A DNA stretch of 64,000 bases, from assembly GCA_016932815.1 (NCBI GenBank), contig JAFGCC010000014.1, forward strand, positions 144,129-208,128, given 5' to 3'. The notes beneath the pieces are model-generated. The model was given only the letters and a program-made list of their open reading frames with translations, was not told the origin of the DNA and did not search any database. Made by a program: the position numbers and the translations under genes. Origin of the DNA: Microcaldota archaeon. GTDB lineage: Archaea > Micrarchaeota > Micrarchaeia > Anstonellales > Bilamarchaeaceae. Position 1 is the first letter of the stretch. Every line of letters begins with the position of its first letter. Of the stretch, positions 30,859-40,698 are shown piece by piece.

Positions 30859-32034
30859 ATGATGCGCAGGATTGGGGCGATGAACTTCATCAATGAGTTC
30901 AGCTATGCATCATTGGTCCTTGCGCTTCCATTGTACCTTATTAGCAGGGGGATGGAAGTTGAGGAAATCGGGCTTGTGCTCTCCCTGCTTCCTTTTGCCT
31001 TCATCCTGGTGAGGGTTTCATCTGCGCTGATTGCCGACGTTTTCGGGGTGAAGGCGTTCTTTATTGCAAACGGGCTATTCAATGCGGTTACTGCTGGGAT
31101 ATACGCCTTTGCGGCAACTCCTTTGCAGTTTGGGATGGGGAAACTGAGCCAGGGCGCTGCTTCGGCGTTCTTCTGGACGGTGGACCGGACTGCAATCATG
31201 GCACGGGCGCACAAGAGGAGCTACCTTATGCTAATGAGCGGGGTTAGGGAATTCGGGGCTGGGCTTGGGATAATATGTGCCGGGGCATTGATTGCGTTTT
31301 TCTCTTTTGAATCCTTGTTTGGGCTTCTTGCCGTGTTGGGGGTTGTTTCTGCTGCGGTTGCGCTCAGCATTGTGAATAGGGGGGCGACATTGAAGAAGCC
31401 GGAGTGGAAATCGGTTTTCAGGATAAATGGGAGGGAGTTCGACTTCTGGCAGGTTTCCGCTGCAACCGTGTTTGTTGGGGCATCTTTCAAGCTGCTCTTT
31501 GTGTTCCTGCTTCCACTATTGATGAGCGCATGGTTTGGGATGGGGTACCTTGAAGTTGCGGTGATGCTTGCGGCATTTTATCTTTGCATGGGAGCTGGGG
31601 GGTTTTTGAGCGTGCGGATTGGGGAGGGGAAATTGAGCCTGCTTGTGCAGCTTGCGGCAATACCGTTTATCATCTTCCTGCCTTTTGATGGGGGATTCTT
31701 CAGCATTGCATTGATGGCTACGGGGCTTGGTTTTGGGGTTTGTTTTGGGATAAACGAGGCGCTCTTTGGGTACCTCTCCAAAAAAGAAGAGGGGATGAGC
31801 TCCAAGTTCGCGGTTTTGCTTGCGCCTGTGAATTTTACGGAATTCCTGGTTTTGGCACTAAGCGGGTTTGCGCTCAACGCACTTGGGATAGAAGCGCTCT
31901 TTTTGCTGAGTGCGCTCCTGCTTCTGGCATCCATTGTGCTCTCTAAGAAGATAATCGGGGATTTTGAGGGCACTAAAAAGCTGATTAGCTACCGCCCGCA
32001 CAAAGGGCCAGCAGCAGTAGCGGCAAGAAGATGA
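30859..32034 (+). CDS. Major facilitator superfamily transporter
   Basis: 391 residues with twelve predicted transmembrane helices. The N-terminal half contains an MFS loop motif (ISRGMEVEEIGLVLS, then RVSSALIADVFGVKAFF) with the conserved D-x-x-G/x-R type residues degenerate. No substrate can be assigned. The ATG at 30859 has GGGAGGGAA upstream; the ORF-track start at 30838 is a TTG without a better ribosome site. Its 3' end overlaps the convergent Cys-rich membrane protein gene by about 50 bp, an unusual but clear convergent overlap. Confidence 0.85.
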   Translation: MMRRIGAMNFINEFSYASLVLALPLYLISRGMEVEEIGLVLSLLPFAFILVRVSSALIADVFGVKAFFIANGLFNAVTAGIYAFAATPLQFGMGKLSQGAASAFFWTVDRTAIMARAHKRSYLMLMSGVREFGAGLGIICAGALIAFFSFESLFGLLAVLGVVSAAVALSIVNRGATLKKPEWKSVFRINGREFDFWQVSAATVFVGASFKLLFVFLLPLLMSAWFGMGYLEVAVMLAAFYLCMGAGGFLSVRIGEGKLSLLVQLAAIPFIIFLPFDGGFFSIALMATGLGFGVCFGINEALFGYLSKKEEGMSSKFAVLLAPVNFTEFLVLALSGFALNALGIEALFLLSALLLLASIVLSKKIIGDFEGTKKLISYRPHKGPAAVAARR

Positions 32035-32311
32035 ATACCGGGCCGCAGAAGGACATGTTGTGGACTAGCCCGTCGTTTTCAATGCAGAATTCTTCTAGGC
32101 TTTCGCATTGGGCTAAATGTGCCTCGTAGAGTTCGAAGTCGAAATCCGGCAGGTTCATGCAGGCTCCCGAAGCGCTTATGTTGCCCCCTGCTGAAATGCA
32201 GGCGGAATTCATGCATTCCTCTTTTACTTCCGGGCACTGGACTCCCGTTACCGCAAATGCCCCGGAGATTAGGAGTGATAATGCCATTAAGAACAATCCC
32301 GGCTTGTGCAT
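31985..32311 (-). CDS. Secreted Cys-rich protein with C-terminal membrane anchor
   Basis: 108-residue protein: N-terminal signal-like helix (KPGLFLMALSLLISGAFA), then an extracellular stretch with nine cysteines (CPEVKEECMNSACISAGG; ECs continuing to FCIENDG) and a C-terminal hydrophobic segment (VFIFLPLLLLALCAGG). I use the ATG at 32311, 25 nt after a CTTAAAAACTC box; the ORF-track start (32503) would add 64 residues from the next gene's region. Its last 50 bp overlap the convergent MFS gene. Function unknown. Confidence 0.72.
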   Translation of the reverse strand: MHKPGLFLMALSLLISGAFAVTGVQCPEVKEECMNSACISAGGNISASGACMNLPDFDFELYEAHLAQCESLEEFCIENDGLVHNMSFCGPVFIFLPLLLLALCAGGS

Positions 32312-32348
32312 GGGTTTTGTATGTGGGCGGGAGTTTTTAAGGGTTGTT

Positions 32349-33584
32349 TTACTCCAGCTTGGGAAAGAGGAGCCTAAGTTCGGGGTAGGTGCCTGAGAGC
32401 TCATATGAGCGCGAGTAATAGTAATCCCTGTCGCACTGCTTGGTGAATACGGAGATGCTCCCGTTTGCGAGCATCTTCCTTGCCGCAACCGGGGTTGTGC
32501 CATCTATGAAAAACTCCGGGAAGTTTTTTACTGCTTCTGCTGCCTCTTTGGGGAACATCTTGGTGAATGCCCTCTTGGCAAATTCCTTGTCCGGCTGGAA
32601 AACCGAGAGGTGGAATAGGGGCATGAAATTGAAGAAAATCCTGTTTACAGGCGACTGGCCCCCGCCTTCTTTGCCTCCGGAAACATCGTGGACCTGCACA
32701 TAGGCATTGCGGTGCCAGCTAATGGAAGTTAGCCAGGAGAGCACCTGGCCGACATTTTTGGGGGAGGCGTGGTGCATTGAGTAGCCGCAAACTGCAAACG
32801 GGTTCGCGCTTGAGGCGGTGGATATCTCCCTCTGGAGAGCGAGGTCTGTGAAATTGCCTTCTACCACTTTCCATTCTACTCCGGAAGCTTCGCGCACCTT
32901 GTTCCCTATCGCCTTGAGGCTGGCTTTGTCCTGCTCCACCGAGAGTATTTTTATTCTTGGAAGGAATTCCTTTAGCTTTGAGAGAATCATGCCTTCTAGC
33001 GCTCCGGGGCCGGCACCGAGGTTTATGACCGTTATGGAGTCGTTGCTTGAGGCAAGCTCTTCTGCGAGCTTGGATATGAATATCGAATTGCCCAATGGGA
33101 GCCAGGATAATGGCTCTCCTGGGGATGCATTGGTTATCCCGGAGCGGGCGTAGCCGAAGGCATTGTATGAATAGTTGACCAGCTCTGAGAAGGGGACTTC
33201 GGGCTCAAGAGAGTGCATCAGGCTTATTAATTCGCTTTTTGGGCCGTTCACTCTCCTTGCGAATTCCTTTGGCATTGCCACTAGCTCTCCTAATTCCGTG
33301 GGCTCCCCGGTCTGTATGTCCACGTATGGGGAAACGAGCCTTGAGAAGGGCTCCTTGTGCACCTTTGATAGTGCATCCGAGAGGCCTGCTATGGCCTCTA
33401 GGCGTTTGGGCGATGAGCCTCTTGAGTATTCTTCATTGAGATTTGTGAATAGGGCATGGAGCCTTCTGGAGAATGCCCTCCTTCTCTCTTGCGGAAGGCC
33501 GGATTCCCGGAGCGCCCTGCCGAACTGGCGCCTGCCGTGGAACATGTTGATTGTGCGCTTTGGGCTGGCAGTTGCCATTTTCAT
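32349..33584 (-). CDS. SAM-dependent methyltransferase-like protein
   Basis: 411 residues. A Rossmann methyltransferase core lies in the second half: motif I INLGAGPGALEGMIL near residue 203, post-I acid in ILSVEQDKAS and motif IV-like FAVCGYSMHHASP. The N-terminal 190 residues are helical and unassigned, and the C-terminus (about 60 residues) is a further unassigned piece. The substrate cannot be told. ATG 33584 lies about 25 nt after TTTTAAAACC, so the transcript is likely leaderless; the ORF-track start at 33632 is unnecessary. Confidence 0.82.
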   Translation of the reverse strand: MKMATASPKRTINMFHGRRQFGRALRESGLPQERRRAFSRRLHALFTNLNEEYSRGSSPKRLEAIAGLSDALSKVHKEPFSRLVSPYVDIQTGEPTELGELVAMPKEFARRVNGPKSELISLMHSLEPEVPFSELVNYSYNAFGYARSGITNASPGEPLSWLPLGNSIFISKLAEELASSNDSITVINLGAGPGALEGMILSKLKEFLPRIKILSVEQDKASLKAIGNKVREASGVEWKVVEGNFTDLALQREISTASSANPFAVCGYSMHHASPKNVGQVLSWLTSISWHRNAYVQVHDVSGGKEGGGQSPVNRIFFNFMPLFHLSVFQPDKEFAKRAFTKMFPKEAAEAVKNFPEFFIDGTTPVAARKMLANGSISVFTKQCDRDYYYSRSYELSGTYPELRLLFPKLE

Positions 33585-33603
33585 GCTTAATTTAGGAAAC
33601 GGA

Positions 33604-33613
33604 GGTTTTAAAA
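33604..33613 (-). promoter_or_regulatory. TATA box of the methyltransferase gene
   Basis: Minus-strand CCTTTTAAAA centred about 25 nt before ATG 33584. Confidence 0.45.
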
Positions 33614-33753
33614 GGTGTGGGACTGTGGGCATTTAGCCCGGATATGCTGCTCCCCGGATGCGGCTGCGAAGGGTTGGTGGGGAGGGCTGGGGATAGGGCA
33701 AGAGCAAAAGAGAAGGGAAAAGAAAGTGATGCCCCTCCAAAAAGTATGCGCCC

Positions 33754-34113
33754 TTACTGCTTTGGGTGGGCCTTCTTCTTTCCTTCGCTGCGCATTTCCC
33801 CTTCTAGCTCATTTGTGTGCTTCCCATAGAAATATCCGCTAAGGAATAGGGATACGCTAATTAGGAGGAGAATCACCGGGAGCCCAAGGTAGATTATGGG
33901 CAGGAGTGTTGAAGGGAACTGGTCGCGGATGTCCATAAATTCACTAGGGACTACTACCCCGCAGTCCGTTATCTCCTGGACATTGTTGGTAGAGAGGAAT
34001 TCAATCACCACTCCTCCAATGTAGCTTGTGTACGTAATCGTGTAGTAGAGGGTCGCAAGGACTATGAATAGTCCAATTGTCCCAAACGCAGCCGAAAGCA
34101 GCTTGTTTTTCAA
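33754..34113 (-). CDS. Two-helix membrane protein of unknown function
   Basis: 119 residues: an N-terminal transmembrane segment (about 8-29), a 40-residue external loop, and a second transmembrane segment (about 72-95) followed by a basic cytoplasmic tail (GKHTNELEGEMRSEGKKK). Translation starts at a TTG with GGTGAT 4-5 nt upstream; no ATG in the correct place exists. A TATTTAAAG box about 35-40 nt upstream is divergent from the beta-CASP gene promoter. Not recognised as a known family. Confidence 0.72.
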   Translation of the reverse strand: MKNKLLSAAFGTIGLFIVLATLYYTITYTSYIGGVVIEFLSTNNVQEITDCGVVVPSEFMDIRDQFPSTLLPIIYLGLPVILLLISVSLFLSGYFYGKHTNELEGEMRSEGKKKAHPKQ

Positions 34114-34224
34114 TTAAATCACCAGAAGAACAATCGGGAGATACTATTTAAAGCTTTCCGGGGCGCATTTGGACGCGGGGGAATCAACCCAAACGATATT
34201 AAACTGGGGGGAGATATCGCCCAT

Positions 34225-35604
34225 ATGAAACTAACCTTCAACGGCGCGGCGGGGATGGTTACCGGCTCCTGTTACCTGTTAGAGGCGGCTAATGAGCGGA
34301 TTCTCGTTGATTGCGGCATGTTCCAGGGCCCAAAGGAGATAACGCGGCTCAATTACGAGCCGTTCCGCTTTGACCCAAAAAAGATTAGCTGCCTCCTGCT
34401 TACCCATGCGCACATAGACCATTCGGGGCTGATACCAAAACTGGTGCGAAATGGGTTTAGGGGAAAGATAATTGCTACTGCGCCCACGGTGGATTTGTCT
34501 AGGATAATGCTTGAAGATTCCGCGAATGTCAATCGCTGGGATACCGAGTATGAAAACAAGCGCCGCCTTAGGATGGGGCTTGCGCCGAGGAAACCGCTAT
34601 ATGAGCTTGCGGATGTAAAAATGGCAATGAAGCTATTTTCCAAAGTGGAATACGGGACCCCGTGCAAAGTCGCGGATTCAATTGGCGCGACCTTCCATCC
34701 AGCAGGGCACATACTTGGCGCTTCAATCATAGAGCTAAACGTAAAAGAAGGGGGGAAGGAAAAAAAGATTGTTTTTTCCGGGGACCTTGGGCAGTGGGAC
34801 AACCCGCTTGTGGGGAGCCCCACGGTTATCGAAAGCGCTGACTACGTGCTTGTGGAATCAACTTACGGAAACCGCCCGCACGAGAGCACCAGGATGAGCG
34901 AGAGATTGTTTGCAAAAGAGGTTATGGGCACCTTCGGGAGGGGGGGCATCCTCATGATTCCGTCTTTTGCGGTGGAGAGGGCGCAGGAACTCCTCTATTA
35001 CCTGCACCGCATGGAGAGGGACAAGGTGCTCCCGGGGGAGATGGTATTCCTGGATAGCCCGCTTGCGATAGCTGCAACCAGGGTATTCAATGAGCATGCA
35101 GGGCAGTTTGTTCCAGGAATTCAGAAGGAATTCAGGGAGCCTTTTGCGTTTAGGAAATTGAAATTCCTAGAGAGCGCAGAAGAATCGATGGCGATAAACG
35201 GATACAAGAAGCCCTGCATAATAATTGCAGGTAGCGGGATGTGCACGGCCGGGAGAATCAGGCACCACTTGAAGCATCATCTTTGGAATCCGAAAAATAC
35301 CCTGCTGTTTGTGGGGTACCAGGCCGAAGGGACCCTGGGGAGGGTTATTTTGGAGGGGGCAAAGAGCGTGAGGATGATGGGGATTGAAGTTGCGGTAAAG
35401 GCGCGGGTGCGCAAAATAGACAGTTTTTCTTCCCACGCGGATGCAACCGGGCTGGTGGAGTGGGTCCGGGGATTCAAAGTGAAGCCGGAGAAAGTGTTCA
35501 TAGTGCATGGGGAAACCGACTCTGCCTTAGGGCTGGAAACCGAACTAAACAAGTTGGGTTTTGATACGCACGTTGCGAAGCTTGGGGAGAGCGTGGAACT
35601 ATAG
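34225..35604 (+). CDS. Beta-CASP metallo-beta-lactamase-fold RNase, bacterial/archaeal Ysh1-like (full length)
   Basis: 459-residue zinc-dependent RNase of the beta-CASP group. Motifs: LTHAHIDHSGLIPKL (HxHxDH, near residue 58), GHILGASIIEL, FSGDLGQWDNPL, ESTYGNRPH, beta-CASP core with PSFAVERAQELLYYL and AGSGMCTAGRIRHHL, and the distal SSHADATG and FIVHGETDS histidines. This is the TTHA0252/KH-less type that cleaves single-stranded RNA. All catalytic residues are present. The ATG is right after GGGGGAGATATCGCCCAT, with GATATTAAAC upstream as the likely TATA region. Confidence 0.95.
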   Translation: MKLTFNGAAGMVTGSCYLLEAANERILVDCGMFQGPKEITRLNYEPFRFDPKKISCLLLTHAHIDHSGLIPKLVRNGFRGKIIATAPTVDLSRIMLEDSANVNRWDTEYENKRRLRMGLAPRKPLYELADVKMAMKLFSKVEYGTPCKVADSIGATFHPAGHILGASIIELNVKEGGKEKKIVFSGDLGQWDNPLVGSPTVIESADYVLVESTYGNRPHESTRMSERLFAKEVMGTFGRGGILMIPSFAVERAQELLYYLHRMERDKVLPGEMVFLDSPLAIAATRVFNEHAGQFVPGIQKEFREPFAFRKLKFLESAEESMAINGYKKPCIIIAGSGMCTAGRIRHHLKHHLWNPKNTLLFVGYQAEGTLGRVILEGAKSVRMMGIEVAVKARVRKIDSFSSHADATGLVEWVRGFKVKPEKVFIVHGETDSALGLETELNKLGFDTHVAKLGESVEL

Positions 35605-35645
35605 GCTATTTGCAGGTGCTTGCCGGATACGCGCTCTTGAAGGGA

Positions 35646-36032
35646 TTACTTCTTTTTCGCATTTTCGATTGCCGCGCCCATTGCGATTCCCATTATCGGG
35701 ATCATGAGGTAGCTTAGCCCAATCTGGGATAAGTAGTCCCCAAGGCTCATGCCGAATGCCATAACGAGAGTGAGAATGTCTAGGAGCAGGTTGATTGCCA
35801 GCCAGGCCCCTCCTGCTATTGCGCCCTCTTTTAGGTAAGCTGATTTTACTCCCTTGAAATATTTTACGAATAGGATTGCCCCGACTATTCCCCCCGAGAT
35901 GACCATTATCGCCTTGAATGTGGAGATGTTGATTGCGAGCTCTCCTTCGGGGGTATAAAACGCGAATGCGAGGACGAAGGGGACTAGCCAGGAGATTGCT
36001 CCAAACAGGAGTAATTTTGGGATTTTCTGCAC
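35646..36032 (-). CDS. Four-helix membrane protein of unknown function
   Basis: 128 residues with four hydrophobic segments (about residues 6-26, 39-57, 71-93 and 102-121) and a charged loop KYFKGVKSAYLKEG. Starts at a GTG exactly at leaderless spacing from a CTTAAAAATCCC box. No family recognised with certainty. It converges on the beta-CASP gene end. Confidence 0.72.
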   Translation of the reverse strand: MQKIPKLLLFGAISWLVPFVLAFAFYTPEGELAINISTFKAIMVISGGIVGAILFVKYFKGVKSAYLKEGAIAGGAWLAINLLLDILTLVMAFGMSLGDYLSQIGLSYLMIPIMGIAMGAAIENAKKK

Positions 36033-36327
36033 GGGCTTGGTTGGGAGACGGGATTTTTAAGGATTTCTTAATGCCATCCTGACTGCTTGAGTGGTGCCGG
36101 TTACGCTATTTAGAGCATAATGAAATATGGATATGTTCTCCAGGGACCTACGCGCATCCCCTCCGGAGAGAGTCGGGGCGGGTTGGAGGGGTTTTGCCAT
36201 ATCTATCACCATTAACTGGCAGTAGTAGTTAAGCATCCAAGGGGCATATGTTTAACGTATGGCCGGATTTTGCAAAAAGAAATGATGGAATTGCTCCCGC
36301 CTAACTTTTATGGATATGTAAATTTTC
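36033..36327. other. Intergenic stretch with only weak signals
   Basis: About 295 bp between the four-helix membrane gene and the nucleotidyltransferase gene. There is a hairpin CCCCTCC...GGAGGGG and a short repeat TTAACTGGCAGTAGTAGTTAA, but I could not identify a gene, a tRNA fragment or a duplicated tRNA 3' end. Composition shifts from GC-rich to AT-rich across it, consistent with an insertion boundary. Confidence 0.3.
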
Positions 36328-37155
36328 CTAAACCCTCCTCTTCATCGGTTTGTTGGGATCGATATTATCATAATAAAGATCAAAACCCAACTCGTCAAAA
36401 ATGTCCTCGAATTCTGTAAACACTTGTTCGACTATCTTTTGAAGTTTGTTAAAATTTTGATATTCGCCTTCGATGACAATCTGGAGCAAATCATTAAAAT
36501 GTGGGGGCTTCTTCTTGAATTTTTGTGCTTCTTCAACAGACTTTGCAAATGTCGTGTATGGTTCCTGATTTAAAAAAGATAAAATAATTAACATGTACCT
36601 GCACATATCGAATAGTAACAGGGGAATGCCTAGTTTGTTTTTCTTCTTGATTGCGTTAAGAACCTTGGCAGTCGATTCTTGCAAGTCGCCAAAATAATGA
36701 ATAATTTGGCGGTAACATTTATTTTTAAGATTTTTGACTTTGTAATTGTTGAGTCGATTTATGAATGGTTTGTTTATGAGTGGAAGTAATTTATCAGAAC
36801 CTGAAAGAAACCAATCTGGGTTAGGCTCTTTAACTGTTTTTATGTACGAATCGTTAGTCGCCCAAATCAGCTCAACAAGAAGGCCATTGCGTATTTTACC
36901 CATCGTCCAATTTTTACCTCTTGGCCTCTCTCGGACAAATGCAATCAATTCTAAATCAGAATAATCAAAATCTTCGTTTCGGACAAAAGAAGCCTGAGCC
37001 GCCAATGCGATAAGTTTTTTTCCAAACTTCTTTTTGATAAGCGGGATTATCTCTTTGATGATTTTTTCTCTGTCTTTATGAGAGTGTTTTTGTAGGCCTT
37101 TCATGATGTTGATTGGGTATTGGGGCATATAAACGTTGCTGGGTTTTTGAGGCAT
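36328..37155 (-). CDS. Kanamycin-nucleotidyltransferase-like protein on an AT-rich insert
   Basis: 275-residue Pol-beta-type nucleotidyltransferase resembling aminoglycoside 4'-nucleotidyltransferase (KNTase). The GSxxR...D-x-D region appears as ASFVRNEDFDYSDLEL (first Gly replaced by Ala), and the second acid lies in VELIWATNDSYIK, followed by DWFLSGSDKLLPL as in KNTase. The C-terminal helical part also matches in length and layout. The gene is much more AT-rich than its neighbours (Lys AAA, Ile ATA/ATT heavy) and lies directly downstream of the tRNA-Glu 3' end, a common integration position. Substrate not proven. Start: ATG 37155, with TTG 37188 as the ORF-track alternative. Confidence 0.8.
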   Translation of the reverse strand: MPQKPSNVYMPQYPINIMKGLQKHSHKDREKIIKEIIPLIKKKFGKKLIALAAQASFVRNEDFDYSDLELIAFVRERPRGKNWTMGKIRNGLLVELIWATNDSYIKTVKEPNPDWFLSGSDKLLPLINKPFINRLNNYKVKNLKNKCYRQIIHYFGDLQESTAKVLNAIKKKNKLGIPLLLFDMCRYMLIILSFLNQEPYTTFAKSVEEAQKFKKKPPHFNDLLQIVIEGEYQNFNKLQKIVEQVFTEFEDIFDELGFDLYYDNIDPNKPMKRRV

Positions 37156-37264
37156 TTTAGAAAATTTTGGTATGGATAGGGATTGCAATGAATCTATACC
37201 GGAAATTTAAATGTATGGAGCTTCCTGCGCATTAAAATCTGCCTGGCTTTAACCTAAAATAAAG

Positions 37265-37339
37265 TGCTCCCACCGGGATTCGAACCCGGGCTACCGGAGT
37301 GAGAGTCCGGTGTCCTTGACCGGGCTAGACAATAGGAGC
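37265..37339 (-). tRNA. tRNA-Glu (anticodon CTC)
   Basis: Minus-strand cloverleaf: acceptor GCTCCTA pairs with TGGGAGC plus A73; D arm GCCCGGTCAAGGAC; anticodon arm CCGGA-CTCTCAC-TCCGG giving CTC; T arm CCGGG-TTCGAAT-CCCGG. Length 75 nt, no intron, no encoded CCA. A CTTTTAATAC box lies about 30 nt upstream. Confidence 0.96.
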
Positions 37340-37367
37340 GAATTTAGGAAGATATACTTATGGAAAT

Positions 37368-37378
37368 GTATTAAAAGC
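37368..37378 (-). promoter_or_regulatory. TATA box of tRNA-Glu
   Basis: Minus-strand GCTTTTAATAC about 30 nt upstream of the tRNA 5' end. Confidence 0.45.
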
Positions 37379-37402
37379 ATGGCGGTAGGTCCAAGTGAAA
37401 GG

Positions 37403-37549
37403 TCAGGGGAGACTTATTCCAAGCCTCTTCATCCTGTCCGCCATAGCCGCGTCATGTTCAGCATCCAGGTCCAGGTCACCAACATTGTTTCCGCTGGACA
37501 TCTTTCTGAATTTATCTGCAATACTGCGCTTCTTGGGAGGGTTTTCCAT
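37403..37549 (-). CDS. Small charged protein (48 aa)
   Basis: MENPPKKRSIADKFRKMSSG followed by an acidic stretch with DLDLDAEHDAAMADRMKR. The start is preceded by a CTTTATATCT box at leaderless spacing (27 nt), which is the main reason I take this short frame (rather than the 71-aa ORF-track version) as real. It is highly charged and probably helical or disordered. Function unknown. Confidence 0.55.
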   Translation of the reverse strand: MENPPKKRSIADKFRKMSSGNNVGDLDLDAEHDAAMADRMKRLGISLP

Positions 37550-37570
37550 TATTGGATTGTGAAGACCAAA

Positions 37571-37580
37571 AGATATAAAG
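37571..37580 (-). promoter_or_regulatory. TATA box of the 48-aa gene
   Basis: CTTTATATCT on the minus strand, about 27 nt before ATG 37549. Confidence 0.45.
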
Positions 37581-37621
37581 GTGCGATACGGGCGGGTTTC
37601 CGCATTTCCGCAAAACATGAC

Positions 37622-38416
37622 TTATGCTATTGCCCTCTTGGAAAAAAGGTAAATCAGGCAGGAGGCAGCGAGGGCTGCCGCAAAAGCAAGCAGGGTTGCG
37701 GGGATTAAATCAAAGTGAAGATAGGTGTACCTGGCTGCAACGATGTATGCAGTTACCGAGAGCAGCGCGTTTATTGTGAGTGTTTTCATTAGTGCTGCAC
37801 AGAAGCGGGGGCCATGCGCCTTCTGGGCAATAATCATCGTCGAGAGAAATACTGCCGGGAAGCAGGAAAATGCGCCTCCGAGGAGCGGGCCGCCGAGCTT
37901 TGCAAGGAGGACTGCGCAGGCTATTATCGTTCCGCTGAGCACTGCCCTAAAGAGCAGCTGCCCAATAGAGTAATGCATTTGCTTTTTGGGTTCGGATGCC
38001 GTCTTGAATACCCTCTCAAAAAGGTAGTAGGATGCGGGGAGCAGGAGGAGGCAGGCGGATACTCCCAATGCAAAATCGTTGAATCCTGAGGCTATTGTGC
38101 CAAATGCCAATATTGCCCAGATTAGGAGGGCTAGGGGAATTGCGAATTTGGAAGTGTGTTTGAGGAAGAAAACGTATAAGAGGACGAAGATTGCATCGAT
38201 TGCCATTATGGCGGGGGTAATGCCTAAGGCATCGGATGCGAATGCGGGCGATTGCGTCCAGGCCATAAAGAAAACGGAGATTACCGTTGTGGAGGGGATT
38301 CCCGCGAGCACTCCCCCTATCTTGGTCCCGAATCTTTCTGCGAGGATTGTTGCAAGGGTTATCCATGAGCCGCCCACGATAAATGAGAGCGCGAGCTTGA
38401 GAAGGAAGGGGTCCAT
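37622..38416 (-). CDS. DUF3147-type integral membrane protein
   Basis: 264 residues with about eight transmembrane helices in two similar halves (KLALSFIVGGSWITLATIL... and QLLFRAVLSGTIIACAVLL...), each followed by a Gly-Pro/Gly-Ile pair (GGVLAGIPSTT, GGAFSCFPAVF). This duplicated pattern matches DUF3147 membrane proteins with unknown substrate. ATG 38416 is the family-like start; the ORF-track version adds 98 Ser-rich residues from a shadow frame. It is divergent from serS. Confidence 0.85.
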   Translation of the reverse strand: MDPFLLKLALSFIVGGSWITLATILAERFGTKIGGVLAGIPSTTVISVFFMAWTQSPAFASDALGITPAIMAIDAIFVLLYVFFLKHTSKFAIPLALLIWAILAFGTIASGFNDFALGVSACLLLLPASYYLFERVFKTASEPKKQMHYSIGQLLFRAVLSGTIIACAVLLAKLGGPLLGGAFSCFPAVFLSTMIIAQKAHGPRFCAALMKTLTINALLSVTAYIVAARYTYLHFDLIPATLLAFAAALAASCLIYLFSKRAIA

Positions 38417-38441
38417 GCACCTATGTTCCCTCCAACAATGA

Positions 38442-39776
<1,335 letters not shown>

Positions 39777-39796
39777 TCTAGCGGTGGGGAAACGAG

Positions 39797-40642
39797 ATGG
39801 GAACTCCGAGGGAAAAAAGCGCGGCGCAGAGAGGGGCTACTAAGAAGAAGGGGAAAATCTACCTTACCAGGGAACTTGTAGAAGAATACAAAGCGGGGAA
39901 GAGGGAGCTCTCATTGGATTTGGGGCGCTCTGTAACCAAGGTTACCAACGAATTGGATGCTGTTCCATTAGAGGAGGTTAAAGGAGACTTCGTTTACGCT
40001 TGGGATGGGAAGGAACTCTGGAAGGTCGCGGTTTTTGATAATGGGTTGTATCGGTTGCGGATGATGAAGGGCAAGCCCATTTTGGAAATAGACGGGCTTA
40101 GGATGCACCTCATAAAAGATTTTGACGACGTTTTGGACTATTCCAAATTGGTAGTTAGGGGGCTTGGGGTAAAAGAGGGGGATTCGGTTTTGGATACGTG
40201 CATGGGGCTTGGGTATACTGCGATTGAGGCTTCCAAAAAAGCCGGAAAAACCGGGAAGGTTGTTACGGTTGAATTAAGCCCCGCGGTAATTGCCATGGCG
40301 AAATGGAATCCCTGGAGCAGGGAGCTCTTTGATGGGGGGATTGAGGTTATTGGGGAGAGGAGCTGCTATGATTACGTGCGGGAGGCAAAAGACGGGCAGT
40401 TTGATAGGATAATACACGACCCTCCGAGATTCAGCAAGGCGGGGGAATTGTATTCGCGGACATTCTACACCGAATTATTCAGGATATGCGGGAAGGGGGG
40501 AAAGCTGTTCCACTATGTTGGGAGCTTAGGCGAGAAGCGGAGGGATGTAATGGGGGAGGCCTCTAAGAGGCTAGAAGAGTGCGGCTGGAAAGTAGTAAAG
40601 AAAAACAAAAGGTTGCAGGGGATTTTTGCAGTTAAAAGCTAA
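39797..40642 (+). CDS. COG2521-like SAM methyltransferase
   Basis: 281 residues. The Rossmann core begins near residue 130 with GDSVLDTCMGLGYTAIEASK, post-I VVTVELSPAVI and the catalytic-like HDPPRFSKAGELY. The N-terminal 120 residues hold YLTRELVEEYKAG... and DGLRMHLIKDFDD, which resemble the archaeal COG2521 group of predicted RNA or protein methyltransferases. The D-P-P-R/Y element suggests N-methylation of an exocyclic amine (inference). It follows serS by 20 nt and probably is co-transcribed. Confidence 0.85.
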   Translation: MGTPREKSAAQRGATKKKGKIYLTRELVEEYKAGKRELSLDLGRSVTKVTNELDAVPLEEVKGDFVYAWDGKELWKVAVFDNGLYRLRMMKGKPILEIDGLRMHLIKDFDDVLDYSKLVVRGLGVKEGDSVLDTCMGLGYTAIEASKKAGKTGKVVTVELSPAVIAMAKWNPWSRELFDGGIEVIGERSCYDYVREAKDGQFDRIIHDPPRFSKAGELYSRTFYTELFRICGKGGKLFHYVGSLGEKRRDVMGEASKRLEECGWKVVKKNKRLQGIFAVKS

Positions 40643-40698
40643 TTAGAAAGAAAAGAAGGAAAATAAAAATGAAAAGGGATTGGGAAGAATTCCCAAGC

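Noticed and set aside
36033-36327. Degenerate tRNA or att repeat left by integration
   Set aside because: I searched by eye for the tRNA-Glu 3' end in this stretch and did not find a convincing copy.
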